Shown here: positions 23,301-38,300 of the stretch, piece by piece
Layout of the letters: every line of letters starts with the position of its first letter
Position numbering within the stretch: position 1 is the stretch's first letter
Origin: Panagrolaimus kolymaensis
Taxonomy: Eukaryota > Nematoda > Chromadorea > Rhabditida > Panagrolaimidae
Assembly: GCA_028622995.1 (NCBI GenBank)
Contig: JAJQJQ010000002.1
Coordinates: 6,448,001 to 6,512,000, forward strand
Reading direction: 5' to 3'
DNA: 64,000 nt
Made by a program: the position numbers and the translations under genes
The notes under the pieces: model-generated
Seen by the model: only the letters and a program-made list of their open reading frames with translations
What the model was told of the DNA's origin: nothing
Databases searched by the model: none

Positions 23301-26300
23301 AGGAACAAACATGGGATAATAAATTTGTTTTATTTTCTCAAGTAACGCCACCCTATCTTTTAAAAATTCATGGATGGTGGATGGATGTAATCTTTCACCG
23401 AGAAAAAAAAAGTTTGAGGGGAAGACAAAGTCAATTTGAAGAAGGCACATGAGAAAAAATTCTCTACTGATAAATTAATAAACTTTTTTTAATGTTGTTT
23501 ACTCATATCTCTTAAAGATGGGACCAAAAATGAATGAGTGAGGGACAACAAATTTTGACATAGACTAAAGAACATCGACTCAAAAATAAAAAGTAAATGC
23601 CAATTTGCCTCAGGCCAAAAATAAAAGACTATAGACAAATATCTTTGAATGAAAATAACTTTTTTATTCCAAAAAAATAACTTTGAAAATATAAAAGTCG
23701 ACGACATATATATTTTCTATACTTTGAAAAAAATTGTTTGTATTTTCTAATTTTAAATATAAAGAAAAGTAAAAATAATTTGTGACGTTTCAATCTCAAG
23801 AAATAACAAATTAGATTGAAGAGGAGGATGGAGAACGAAACAAAGCAGTAGTGAACTATGGAAAAAAGAAGCAAGAGCGGATTCTATGTCAAAAAAAAAA
23901 CATTCCCACACATTTTTTTTATTCTTCATTCATTTTTATTGCGTGTTTTTGCTTTTTTATTATTTATTTGATAACACGTAAAAACATAAAAAGACAAATG
24001 GCGCGAAGGACTTCCCTGTATTTTTAGATGAAGTGGAAAAGCAAGATAGAAAAGGAAATGTTTCAAAAGAATATTTTTAGCTAATCTAGTCGACGCTCTT
24101 AGCTAATCTTCTGCCTTTGGCTATAGTAATATTTAGAACATTCTTGAACCATATAAAATAAAGTATTAAAAAATTAGACTTCAATCGCAATCTTTTATTA
24201 CGGCCTCCTATCCTATCGTGTCACTAACAAAAATTATTATATAATTTTGGTCATTTGAGCTTCCGCTTCTTTTTGATTATTTCTTTAAAACAAACATTTT
24301 CCATTCATACGCTTATGAAAAAAATGCGCCTCAATCATAATGGAAGAATTTTTAAAAAATAAACAAAAAAATGAATTTTAACAATGAAACAAACAAGCAA
24401 CAAAAAAAACGTCAGTTTTTGTTTCGACTTCGAGCAAAGCATTCGATTTCAATCTTTTGGGTTTCTGTCTAATAAAAAAGCAAACCGCGAAAAAGAAAAA
24501 TATTGTACATAAAAAATGGTTTAAACTGCGATAAAGAAAAAAATGTAAAGCAAAAATAAAATAAAGGCTAAAGTCTATCGAAAATATCCGTCAGAATATG
24601 TGTTTATGGTTTAAAAATAAAAATATGTTTGCTGGAAGAAAAAGTCAAAGTTTATGGGTTTTAAAAATAAAAAATATTTAAAAAAAGTAATAACACCTGG
24701 TATTTTGTATTATTTTAAGGTTAAATTTAATTTTTCTTCTCAACAGATTGAAAATGAATTGAATTTTAAATTTCGTATCAAAATAATATTTTTTTTATTA
24801 AACTCAAACATCAAAAAGGTTTTTGAAATCTTCGCCGCTAATAAACTTATTTTAGCAAAACTTTATTTTTTCTAGTCTGTCGGTCTTGCAAAAACAAAAA
24901 TTGCCATGCATAATTATGCGTCTTCCTCGAGACAGCTTTGTTATCTGGAGAGCATGGAATAAAAAGATAGAAGGTTTGAAATTAGAAAAAATTGCTTGAG
25001 ATTTGCAAAAAAAAATAAGGGCGAATTACTGCTGTTTATGAATATATGAAATCAGGACCAGACATAATTTCTCACAACGGAAACGCTACAAAATTGATGA
25101 AAGAGGATAGACTAAGATTAACTAAAGCCTAATTTAAAATTTATAAAGAGTTGCTTTTATAATAAACATGCTTTTTTTGCTTTCATAATATTCTTAATAG
25201 AAAATCGTGTACTTTTAAAAACACGAGAGAAAGCATTGCAAAGGGAAATTTTTTTTATCAAACAAAGTGTAATAAATCAGGAGGTGTCTGTAATAAAAAC
25301 ATAAAAACCATCAGCTTCAATTTCAAGAAAGCTGGCGTCGTCGTTCACGTGGGTTTGTTTCTAGTAGTTCGACTCTCTCACTGCTCAAATGTCCAAAATG
25401 TAAACATAAAAAAGTAACATCAAAATCAAACGATGAATGTATGACTCATTCAATAGCTAGCTACTTTTCTCGTTAATGATCGCCTAGCTTTAATCGAAAA
25501 AATGAATCAAACCAGCAACAAACAAACAAAAAACTCAAGAGTTTAAAGAAAAAGAATGTTAACCAAAAAAAATAAATTTTCAAAAGAAATGACGTTAATT
25601 AAGATGAATTACTACATAAACACACACATACCAATGACAACATAAGCAGTGGCAACCAAATATTCTTAAAATACCACACATACAAGCAAGCACTCACACA
25701 ATCTCTTAATTTCAAACATTTGCTTTTTTTTCTCAAACAAGAAAGCATAAGCTTTTCTAAAAATAAATAAAAAAAAGAAAAAGAAAGACTAAAGAATTTC
25801 CGCTTAATTTTTTTGCCTGCCTTTTTTAAATCCCCTAAAAAAAGAAGATTCGTATTTCATTTTTTTCCTTTTTTGAGATGGCACAAGCAACTAAAAAAAG
25901 AGATAAGTGTAAAACTCAAGAAGACGCAAGTAAATAACAAGACCTTGAAAAATTCTCGGCAGCAGCAATTTTCGTTTATGGCGAGCGAGAAAAAAAGTGT
26001 GACTTTTTTAATTTTATAAAAATCTTATTTCAAAAAAAAAATATGTTTACTATTTTTTGACTTTAAATTCTAAGAATTTTATCTTCTTTTTAAACTTTGA
26101 AAGTTGACTTCGACTAACATGGCTGTAAATTTTACCCTAAAACAACAAAGCCACGTTTGCATACATTTTGCAAAAAATTAAATATTCTCAAACTTTAAAT
26201 TTGTTTTTTTATTAAAGCTTCAAAAAAAAATATTTAATATTTAAGATTTCAAAAAGTAATAGTGTAAATTGAATTTACACATTTTTCACGGTAAACAATT

Positions 26301-29300
26301 TAAGGCGTTGAAAAAAAAACAAAAAAATAACATTAAATTTAACAAGTTTCAAGTGATCAATCTTAAAGTATGAAATGTTCAACTACATAACCTTTTTTTA
26401 CTTTTTTACTCGAGAAACACATTTTTCTAAGCTCAAATAACTTTTATTTCCCAAGGAACTTAAAGAAGAAAAAAGCATATAAAACTTTAATGTTCTCATA
26501 TGATTCCAAGTAGTTTAAGAGTTTAATTGCTGCTATTATTTATGGCATTAAGCAAGCTTAAGTCGTTACAGCTTTTTCTAGCTTTACTTACCAAATGACC
26601 AACCAATAACAAATGACAAAGTTGAGGGAAGAAAAAAAAAGAAGGGTTTTATTGCTCAATCAAGAAAGCTGCCGCTGTCCAAGCGATTGACTTAAAAAGA
26701 TGGTTTTGGAACACCTGTTTTGTATGTTGATGATGGAAAGATTTATATTTTTAGAAAAACAAAAAAGCAATATATATAATTTTTCTATCCCAAAAAATAA
26801 GAAAAAAGAAGATAATAAAAGAGCTAAAAGCTAATTCAATATAGCTTTCCATGACAATGATTATTATTATAGTCAAAAAGTGACTCTGTTTGTAATCGAA
26901 AATAAAAAACTGGAGCTAAAATTAGAAGCAAATGAAGGTTTAAAGAACGTGAAAAAATGAAATCATTTAATCATGTTAAGTGAATCCAATTACAAAAAAT
27001 AAAATCCTTTTTCGCATTTTTCATAAAAAACAGACGATAAAAAAAGGAAAAACAAGTCTGGCCATGTCCAAGTATCCGACACGTATATTTGAATATTTAT
27101 GAAATGAGAGATTATTGCAGCGGCATTTAAAAATAGAGTTTGATAACCCTTTTTCAGTGGACACAAATTTGGAAATAAATATACAAAGAACAATTAAAAA
27201 AATCGAAAAGGTTTAAAACAAAGGGAAGCGTTTCTAAAAAGATAAAGCACGAAAGTGATTCATTTTTTTCTCTAGCACAACAAAAGTAATAGTTTTCAAA
27301 GAAAAACAAGAAAATCAAAATTAGTTCTACTCTTTTTATTGTTGCAAAAAGAAGCGTGCAATTGCAAGAAACAAAAAATTGTTTGTTTCAATGATAGCGT
27401 GTCTTCTTCTTTTTTAGTTGTTTTTAGTGTTCTAAAAAAAGATAAAAAAAAATGAAGAAGCAAAACTCGTTTGACGCGTCTTCAAATAAAAAAATTCATT
27501 CAAATAATTGGAGCATTTAATGGGCGAAGAAACAAACTAGTAAATAAAAAAAGTGTGAAAACAAGGTGCAATAAAAATAAAATTTTAATTTGATTTTAAT
27601 CAAGTTTAAATAAGCGTTGATGGTCTCCATCGAAAAGGATAGATTCAAGGAGGAGGAGAAAAGTTTCAGAGGCACGTGTAAATCTTGCGAATGATGATTG
27701 GATTGGAAAATAAAGAAAGCCGGAAAAATAAATAAGAGTAACAATGAAGTATGAGGACACGAGACGTAAAGTTCAGTGGCTGAAGTAAATAAACTAAATC
27801 AAACAAAGAAACGAAGAAGAAAAAACTTTGATCTTCCAAATACAAAAGTTCAACAATAGTTTATATTTAATAGGATTAAACTATTTTTCCGCCACACTCC
27901 TTCTTGACTCACAAAAAAAAATTACAAAATCAATAATCAAAATTCAACTCAGTTTACCTCATAAAAAATAAAATTAAAATTCAGACCACCTCAAAATATA
28001 AAATGTACGCGATAAAGATAGAAATAAATGATAATCGTTTCCATCATCTCTCTCCTCTCCTGTTTTTTTCTTTGGTGGAGAAGAGGATGATGGCGTCCTC
28101 ATCAACATCATAAAAAGAGAGAGAAAAGGTATCGACCCCATTTTCCAAGGGCAATTATATAGAAATAAATATTCTCTCTCGCGAGAAGCATTATAAAATT
28201 ATAAACTCATTGAATCATAAAAAAAAAGGAAAATGAAAAGTATAATGTCCTGGAAAAAAATAATATTCTCACTTAAGAAACCATTAAAAAATAAACTTAA
28301 AAAAATATTATTTTTTCAATGACATTTTTTTTCGCGCACAAAAATTCACAAAATTTCAAGGTCGAAAACGTCGTAAAAAAATAGCGATCTGAGACAACAA
28401 AGTATTTTTAAAACCCATAAATAAGTCAAAGTAAGTTTGAAATATTTTTGAAAAAAAGAGAATTAAAATCAACCACAAAAAAGGTGCTAAAAGTATTCTT
28501 TTTTTCTTTTGTTTAATTTTTTTCTTTTTTTTTGTTTAGTGCGGAAGAAGAAGGACGTCAAATGATTGATGGGAAACAGCTGTCAAAAAAGAAAAAGAAG
28601 AAAGAAAAGCAAGCAAGAAAGAAAAGAAAGAATGAAACTGCTTAGTGGCTTTCACTAACTGAAAAAAAAATTTGTGTTTGAAGAAAATAGAAAAAGCTTG
28701 ACAGAAGTCAAAAAAAGGGGAGAGGTAAACCTTGAAATCTTAGAAATTTTGTTTGAAGTGTTCGGATATGGAATGAAAATTTTTGTTGCCAGACGTTGCG
28801 TTACAAACAAACAAAAACTATAGAAAATGATTTAGGTCTAACAAAACAAACCTATGACAATATTAAAAATTGTTTACGTTTTCAAACAAATAGTATCTAA
28901 TCAAAGCTTTCGAAATATACAGAAAAAAACAATAAATTTAGTTGGGCTAAAAATAAGCTTAGCCTCATTCACCTCCTTAGCAACTGACCAAATAAAAATT
29001 CGCGTTTTATTTTATTATTTTTAAAACAGCTGAAAAGCAGCGTCAACAAAGAGACAGGTATATCCCTTTTTTAATTCACTTGAAATGTATCGTTTTTCGT
29101 TCGATGGCTTTCTTTTGTTATATAAGACGCCGATATTTAAAAAGTTTTAGGACAGTGCTAAATTTCGCACTTTTTTGAAAAAGTGTCTCTTTTGCCAAAA
29201 AAATCAATTGAAAAAAATGGCAAAAGAGACACTTTTTCAAAAAAGTGAGAAATTTAGCACTGTCCTAAAACTTTTTAAATATCGGCGTCTTATATTTCGA

Positions 29301-32300
29301 AACTGTCAAGTGATTGTTGTGGTTGCGAGATGAGAGACGTAGAAAGAGAAAATTAAAGTAAGTAAAAAAAATTATGATGAAAAAGGTGTAAGTCTTCTAG
29401 ATGAAAAAAATAGCGCCAAAAAATAATTTACAAGGGACCTACCAGACATGTAACTTCGTGTCGAAGAACGTTCCTCTATTAAATGACAGATCCTGTATTT
29501 TTATAGTTGGGGCCGGAGTAACTTTTCCCCACCGATTCAAATGTTTGAAAATTTTTAACTATAAAGTCTTAATTAAAATGCCACTTTGCTTATAAGCTCT
29601 TTTGGCAATCGATGTCTTTGATGAAGTTGTGGTTGAGTGGTTATGGCTGTTTCCTTTGATCCAAAGGTTTCAAGTTCGAAGCCTGGAGGGTCAAAAATTT
29701 TTTTTTTTGATTTTTTTCATTCTTTTATTTGACATTCTTCTATTTTTGTTTTAATAACCCGACTTTATTTATAATATGTTTATCACTTTTTTTAATATTT
29801 TGATTTTTTGTCCATTATTTTTCTCTTTTTTAATTTGTTTTTGGTATTGCTAAAGGCCTTTTTTCCAATCTTTTTATTTCTTTGCCTTAAAATGATGACA
29901 AAAAATATCTTTTTTTGCTCCATCCATAAGCAAATTTCTTTGTTTCATTTTTGGTTTAGAAAATTCACTAATTAAATTTCTTATTTTCCAAATCGGCGTA
30001 GATCCATCTTTTGTCCATTTTAATTTTGACGATTACAAAACATTGATGAATTGATTAAGAAGTAAACATTCAAAGAAAAATTCCTCCATCTAATACCACT
30101 TTTATAACTATTTTGAGGTTTCTAATCGCGCAGGAATTTCAACGCTCCTCGAATTAACAATAGCCAAATTCACGGCATCTCGCTTTAATGAACTTGACAT
30201 TGATTCAAAACGCCACTGAAATTTATGTACAGGAATAAAATATTAGGATTGTTAAAACTTCTTTTGTTTTGAACATTTTATACTTGAAATTCATAGATGA
30301 TTTGAATAGAATAATATGTATTTTTATTCTTGTGAAAGAAATTGAAGGTTTAAATATTTTAAATAGAATACTAATGTCTTCTTTTAAAAATCTTGAGAAA
30401 CGAATTCGAATCGTAAACAATAAATTTTTGAAACGCTCTTGAAAATAGTCATAACTTTATACTCGTCTGGACGGTATACATTTTTCAAGCAAAGGAAAAA
30501 AGTGATAAACATATTATAAATAAAGTCGGGTTATTAAAACAAAAATAGAAGAATGTCAAATAAAAGAATGAAAAAAATCAAAAAAAAAATTTTTGACCCT
30601 CCAGGCTTCGAACTTGAAACCTTTGGATCAAAGGAAACAGCCATAACCACTCAACCACAACTTCATCAAAGGCATTGATTGCCAAAAGAGCTTATAAGCA
30701 AAGTGGCATTTTAATTAAAACTTTATAGTTAAAAATTTTCAAACATTTGAATCGGTGGGGAAAAGTTACTCCGGCCCCAACTATAAAAATACAGGATCTG
30801 TCATTTAATAGAGGAACGTTCTTCGACACGAAGTTACATGTCTGGTAGGTCCCTTGTTAGCCTTATTTTGTTATTAAGGGTTGGTTTATGTAACACTCAA
30901 AAATCCTATCGATTGCATCCTTCTCTTTTTTTCTTTGGGGTTTTTTTCTAATTAAAAATGAACTCAATTTTGTCTTTCCTCTCTTTTTTGTAAAAAAATG
31001 GAGTAAGTCGTCGTCTGTCTTCTTACCGCCATTTTCATAAAACCCAACGTATTTAAATTTCTTTTTGTTTGGTGCAAAAATTGGCGCTTTTTTTTCAAAA
31101 ACCCTTATTATTTTTTTAATAATTTTTTTTGGAAAAAGAGAAAATCCTTTTTTAATTTTGAGTTACAACCAACCACCCATATAATAACTAACTACTTGAG
31201 ATTGGTTTTTGCAATTGCAGTAACAACAAAATAAAAATAAAGAAAATGAAATGAAAAAAATGAGAGGATATAATTATTATTGGCGGAGGTGGTCATAAAA
31301 GTGAATCCAAAGTTTGGATGGAAAAAAAAGTTACAAAAATAAAAAATTTAAGATTCAGAATGAAAAAACCCACAAACACAACATTCACTGATGGAACAAC
31401 TCATAATTTTTTTAAATTAAATGAGTAAACAAATTCTGACCCAAACCTTATAGCATCCATGCATGCTTGAAACACACATTGAAACAAGACAATTCAATGT
31501 CGCAGCCTCAGCTATTTCCTTTTTTTATTTATCCTAAATTATGCAAAAAAGGAAAAAGAAAAAAATTAATTCATTTTGCAAAATAAAAAAAATGAAAGTG
31601 AATTCATAATGAAATAAATAACCTTAAAAAAGAAAAAAGAAGCAAATTCAAATTCAAAGAAGCCATCGCATTTTTTTTCTCATTAAAAGCAAAGACGACA
31701 AAAAAGGAAGAAAAAAAAGAAGAGGAGGAAGCTGTCATTGCAAAAAAAAATGTTTTAAAACTCTCATTAATTAGCAAACGTTCCTTCCTTCGACCAAAGT
31801 TTCAAAAACATTTTTTGTTTTTGCATGTTTGAATTTTTCATTCGATGTTTACTAAATTAGAAGAAAGCGGAAGAAGCTATGCAAGAAAGTTGGTCCTAAA
31901 AAGCTTCAAAATTCGTGGCAACAGAAACTTAATTTTCGAGTTTGATGAGAAAATTGTAATGAAAATTACAACCTAATTCGAATTTCGAAAGCAAACACTG
32001 AAACAAGAAAAAAGTGAATATTTTACAACCTAATTTAAATTCTCTTTTTTCTCTTTCAATATATTTTTTTATTACTTTAAAACATATCACTTTTCTATCA
32101 ATAATAATAATCTTCTTTTCTTCATCTTTGATAATTAAAAACAAGATCAGATAAAAGAAGAGAAGATTCAATCCATGAGCGGCCTCATCTCATCTTCTCA
32201 ACATCATCATAATGCATAATATTTTTGTACATAAAAAAAAAATGAAGAGATGATCTCGTCGTTATCTACGTCGAACAAAATGCTCGTGGCAAAAATCTGC

Positions 32301-35300
32301 GAAAGGGAATATCAAGTAAAAAGGATAAATAGAAAAAAGAAAGATAAAGAGAGGGATCAATGAAGGATAAAAACATAGTATTGAAAAAATAGTATGTTTT
32401 TTATTGATATAAACTTTTTGGACTTTTGTAGACTAGTTAAAAAACCAGGAGCGATGAACCACCTTTTTGACAAACTAACTAACAAAAAATATGAAAGATA
32501 AGTGGAGGAAATTGGATTTTTTTAAGTGGCCATGAAACGATTGCAAACATAGAGAAGAGACTAGTCAAGAGTTAAAAAGCCGGAACAATTTTTTTAGTTA
32601 AAACTATTTTGGATGTTTTTTTATAAATAAAATAAAATTTAAAATAGATGCAAAAAAATTGAGGTCAGAGAGTAAAAAAATGTGTTTTTTTTATTCAATT
32701 CAATTTCATAGTGGCTCAGATGCAATTACTCCATCCACCATTGGAGGTCGAATCGAAGCGACACGAGTAAAATTTTGGCTCAAAGAATGGACAAGAAATA
32801 ACTTTCAATGCCCTCATTTTTTTATAAGTTTTTTTTGAAAAATTAATATTTGTAACATTAAACAAGATACTTGGACTTTATTTTCGTCAATTTTATGGTA
32901 AACTGAAACCTTTTTTAGCATCAAAAACAGCGATATTGAAGTTGACATTTAATTTTAATCTCCATTATTTTATGGCTTTTTTTCTAAATAAAAGTTAAAC
33001 ATTTGCAAAGAGTAAGCAAGTAAGAACGTTTAAATATTGTAATTATCAACCTCAAAAAATGCAAAAAGCACGTATAAAAAATTTTAGAAGGCATAATTGG
33101 CAGATATGGAAAAAGCAATTCTGAGTTTCTTCGTTAAAGAAAAAAATCACAAAAATGTGAGTTAAACAATCTCCGCTCCTTGTCTCAAGTAAATTTTAAG
33201 TTAAGAAAAAATTTCGGTGCCAAAAGATAACTCAAATAAAAGTGGCACCATTCAACTATGACTGACCATTCACTCCCTGATACTCTCTCGCTAAAAAGAG
33301 TTCCTCTCCGTTTAACTTTAATTCTCAAAACTTTAGTCCATGGAGCAAACATTCCTTTAATTTAATTTATACAATCACATTAAAGGAATCAAAACAAAAA
33401 TAAACTTTAGAAACTTCATTTGTTTTAAACTTTTTTTTCTTGTTTTACGGAAGTTAGAAAAAATGCGACCAAAGAAAAGTCAAAGGTTAGCTTCATTTCA
33501 TTTTTTTCTTCAAAAAAACTTTCATCATAAATTCATAAAATTATTTTTGATAAAAACACGCACAACAAAAAGGTTTCTTTCTTTTTGTTGAACTTTTAAA
33601 ATAAAAACATTGAAATAAAAAAAGTAATAAAAATAACTGTACAAATCAAACAGCAGGAGAAGAAAAAAAAGATGGGGGAACGCCTTTTCTTTTGTCTCAC
33701 ACTATTTTATTTTTTTCCTCTCTCCTACGCAAAAAAAATGTTTTTTTTTATATTTTTACAGCTGATTAGAAAAAAATAAAAGAAAGGGAAGCAAGCTTAA
33801 CCTCATTTCCTTCTTTTAAAAGTGGAATTGCATAATCGAGCGTTTAAAAAATTTTTAGAAAATGGTTTGGATTTGAATCTTTTATATTTTGGAAGGATTT
33901 TCTTTCTTTTTTCTGATGAAAAATAGCGGAAAAGGATTTTGTGCAATAAAATGAATAAAAGCAGACGATAGAATTAATTTTAAAAGTCTCGAAATATAAA
34001 AGTACAAGTCATTTTTTTGCAGTCTAACATCATCGTCAGCTAAAGAAGCTAAAAATGTAAAACAAGGAAATTTAGAATAAACTTAATTTCCTATCAAACG
34101 ACTTTTCTATTTTTTTTTCAAAAATCGTTGCAACAAAGGCTAGCGATGTTAAAAAATCGCTATAATAAAAGCAACCCTTTGCAAGCAGCGTGAAAACCCT
34201 CTCAATTTTTGAGAACCTACAACAACAACTAATTTCAACATACTTAAAAAAAGAGTGACCATTATTATCAAGTTTTGTAAACAAAATCAAAGCTTAAAAG
34301 CTTCACATAAAAACTTTTTCTTCCGCAAAAAAAAGAAGTAAAATCAATGCAAAAAAAGAAAAGAAAAAGACTTTGCGCAGCAAAAAAATGTAAGCTAGTT
34401 TTTTCATTATTTTTCTTCTCACAAAGTTATTTGCTGCTGCTGATTTGCTTTAAAACACAAAAGCTTATGATTCCGGAAGGAAGAACATTGTTTTTTTGGA
34501 AGGAAAAATTGCAATTAAAAAAAGTAAAAAGGTATATATAAAAAAACTTTTAGAAACTGGATTGAATACAATACTTCAGCGTGAATGCTGCCTGCTTTGT
34601 TTCATGAAACAAGAAATAAACGTGTGTGTTTATAAATAAAAAATAAAACGAAAAGAAAAAACGAGTCATTATTTAGCGTTTTTCAGTAGAAACAAAAGAG
34701 AATGAGTAAAAAAAACAACTCGAGTAAATTGAAAGGAAAAAAAGGGAAAAGAGTGATTCAAATGAAATTAGAAAATGTGAGAGTGAATGAATGTCCATCG
34801 TGTGCTCTCTCTCTGTCTCTCTATTTTTTTTAATATGATCAACATCAAAAAAAAAAAATGCACACACGCGCGCGAGAGTTTTTTTTATTGAATCAGGTGT
34901 AAGAAAATATTTATGAGTGATCATGAAATCCAAAAATGTTTGAGGTCAACAACAAGAAATGTTTAATAAACAAAAAGTATAGTCATCAAATTTTACAAGA
35001 TAAAAAAAAATTTGGACTTTTGTGGTTCCACAAATAAAACTTTATAAACCAACAAAATTCTTATTCATCATCGACAAAGGCGTTTTCAAAACAACTAAAT
35101 TTTTATTTTTCTAATCTAACACTTTTTAATCAAATTCTGTTGCAGCAATAATCCTCTTAAATTTGCATAATTTTTAAAATTGTTGAAAACACTATAAACC
35201 CGTCGTCGTTAAAAATATTTTGTGGTTGATGTTGTTCCTGCACAAAAACATTCAAAAAAATTAATTCCTGCAAAAACACTTTTCTTTTTCTAGTTTATGC

Positions 35301-38300
35301 TTCTAAAAATATCCAAAAAATATTCATTTTCCACACACAAAAATTTGAGAGAGTAAAGAATAGTAACAAACAACAAAATGAAAAAAAAAGCATAGATCAG
35401 ATAATCTTCTTTTTCCTTTTCAACAAATGGATGATTATACAAATATATTATATTTATATGTATGCGATCGCCGCCACAAACAAAACATAAAATCATAAAC
35501 AACTACTCAACTGACTGACTGACCAATGCCATACGTCGTAGTATGTTTTTGGGAAAATGAAAGAGAAAAAAGAGAGAGACGAGATTGTAAAAAAAAAGGG
35601 GGCCAAGCTGTTGTTAGTTGGACTTTGATTTTTCAAGCAAAAGTCTAAAAATATATGAGATGGTCAAAACAGCAGCCAGCAGCTCATAATAAATGACAGC
35701 AGTAAAAAATAATTTTTTTTATCATAAAATTTGAAGCAAAAAAAATCAAAATAATCTTCGCTGTTTGATTAAAACATTTTTGGTTGTTTATGGTCAATCG
35801 ACTGCTGATAAGCAACACTATGTACTTTTTGGCAAAAGAGAGAAAGACTAAAAATAAATATTTTGCTGCCTACACAAATCAAAGAAAGCATGGGTTTTTT
35901 TTAACAGAAAGTTATCAATAAGGAACTGTTTCATCGATCATGAGGAACAGAAAGAAACATTGAAGGTTGTAAACAAGCGTTTAATGAGTCAGAAATTTTC
36001 CAGCAGAAATTGATGAAATTAAGCGGCTTTGATATGAAAAGTTATGATAAAGTTTATGTGTGCTTTTATGATTATTGTAAAGAAATTCTGTTAGTTAAAT
36101 AAACTTTTTAAATTTAAAACAGACACGAATGAGCTGATTTTTTGTGTGGTAAGCTACCAAACTCTTGCCACATTATTAGACAAACATAAATTTTACTTAA
36201 CTAAACAATTTCATGGAATTATAAAGATTCAGCTCCTCAAGTCTTAACTCTCACATAAATCTTTTATAAAACTTAAAACCAACCTGGATATTGTTGATAT
36301 CCTTGATGATATTGTTGTTGTTCGTGTTGCTTTTGTTGTTGGTGGTCAATACTAATAGAAATAATATTTTTTTGTTGGAATTGTTTCTCTTCCATCTCGG
36401 TGCTCCATTTACGTTGCTGTGGCTGTTGTTGATAATCTTTTTCATGAGGATAAACAACATTCATTGGATTTGAATAAGATATTGTTGATGGAGGTTTAGG
36501 TTGTTGAACCACTGGTGGAACAATGGCAGTTGGAAGTGACCTCTCTTCCTCTACTACTGGTGGTGTGTGAGTTGGGGTTTCATGCATTTTTTGTTCTCGA
36601 ATTGCATTGAATTTATTTAAAAGTCGCTGCATTTCAGAAATTCCACTGTTGTCTAAAAAATATAAATTTATTGAGTTAATTTTGATATCCGAAGAAAAGC
36701 TTACCACTGGGAAGTTTCAATTTAGTTGGCCCAGTAATAGGAGTGGAACCTGGTTTACCCACACGAATTTCATTTGATGGATATTGTTGTGGTAATTTTT
36801 GTGGTGATGCTGAACCTATTGGAAGCGTAAGCGTCATTTTTTGTCTTTGCATCGCAGCAAAAGCAAGTCGTTCGTTCGATCGATCGTCTTGAATTGCCTA
36901 AAAATACATAAATGGGAAATATAAAAAGAGAGCAATTAAAAAGCTTTATTAGTTTTTCATTTCTATTTGCATTCTCCAAGTTTTGATGACTATGAAAAAA
37001 CTGTCAAAATTATTTCAATATTTTCAAAGTTTTTTTGGCTGTCAAAAAACAATAACTTTTTTTTGAAAAAAATAAAGCTCATCGGATCGAATGACTTTTT
37101 TTCTTGCACATTTATAAGCTTACTTGAGTCCTGTATTGGTGTTCGAATGAATCTTTGTGGATTTCATTCTCATCGTCATCATGAATAAATCTGGGTTCCT
37201 CAGGCGGTGGAGATCGATCACTCGAAGCCGTGCTTGATGCTGGAGAATGAATGGGTGGTGGAAGTTGTTGTTGTTGAGGGGGCATAACACGATGATCATT
37301 TTGATAATTATATTCCTAAAATCTTATGCGTTTAAAAGCTTCGATAACTTCCAATTTAGCTTACTTTAGGTGCTGGATCAGCTGGTGGACTAATTAAATC
37401 CATAACTCGAACAGGTTTAGGAGCAGCGCCGAAATATTTTTCACGATGTGGCTGTTTATTATTTTCTCCAAAACCTTTAAGTAATTCTTGTTCACGATTT
37501 TGTGGAATGGCTTCAGGTAAAAATCCTGTTGGACGTTTTTCTGGCACTTTAGGCACATGTCTAACAACTTCCTCTTCCTCCTTTTCCATATTTTGTTGAT
37601 GGTAGTTGTAAGCATGAACAATATTTTCATGGCTTTTTGGAAGTTGCTCTTGCCTTCCATCATGTTGCCTCAAAGTATTTACACTTTGAGATCTCAATCC
37701 AACGTTTTGTCTTGCATCACCAAAATGGTGAGTTCTCGATGTGATTACACTTGAGCGTTGTTCAAATTTGGCTCGAAGTGCTGAAATTGGTCCAAGTGGA
37801 GCTTTTTCAACTACAGCTCGTGGACTTTCTTGATAAACATATTCCTTCGGCTTTTCCATTGGTAGCGGTGGGGATTTTTGTGGTGGTTGTGATTGAGATC
37901 GAGAAGGTAATGGAGGAGATGAAAGCAATTCTGGATAAGTAGATTTTGGTTGTTGCTTTTCATTTTCATGATGGAAATAATAATATGGTTTTGGTGAATG
38001 CTCATTTTGGCTTTGATCACTAAAAAAATGGTGAAATGATTAGCTCTCACTTTATCAGGAAGAGTAACTTACTTAAAATCTCTTTGCTTTTTCGCAATTG
38101 TACGTTGTTCATTTTCAGAAAGAATATCATCAACGGATGGAAATTTTTTCTGTTTTGCATGTGGGCTAATTTGTGCTGTTTCAATAACACTTGAAGTCAT
38201 TTTACTAAATTTTTCGCGAAGTTTTTGAACAATTCCTGGACCATATTCAATATCTGAAACTCCAAATATAAAATTTACTCTATCTTAAGTTAGCCTAATC

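Larger units (their letters stand above)
29431..30857. mobile_element. 1.43-kb foldback DNA transposon with 360-bp inverted arms
   Basis: The left arm (29431-29792) and right arm (about 30496-30857) are near-identical inverted copies, with termini CAAGGGACCTACCAGAC and its complement. TTA flanks the element on both sides (29428-29430, 30858-30860), a 3-bp TWA-type duplication as used by PIF/Harbinger elements. The ~700-bp centre is AT-rich with no convincing frame, so the element is non-autonomous. Each arm holds a tRNA-like segment. Superfamily assignment rests only on duplication length and sequence. Confidence 0.85.
22470..36283. other. 13.8-kb intron of the large gene
   Basis: Mostly featureless AT-rich DNA between the exon ending at 36284 and the exon starting at 22469. 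It carries the hairpin MITE (29121-29293) and the foldback element (29431-30857). A (CT)n/(CA)n/(CG)n purine-pyrimidine patch lies near 34803-34876. No host gene could be supported on either strand. Confidence 0.55.

Noticed and set aside
29622..29695. Functional tRNA gene
   Set aside because: The acceptor stem does not close and the T-stem has a mismatch. It occurs only as part of a transposon arm.
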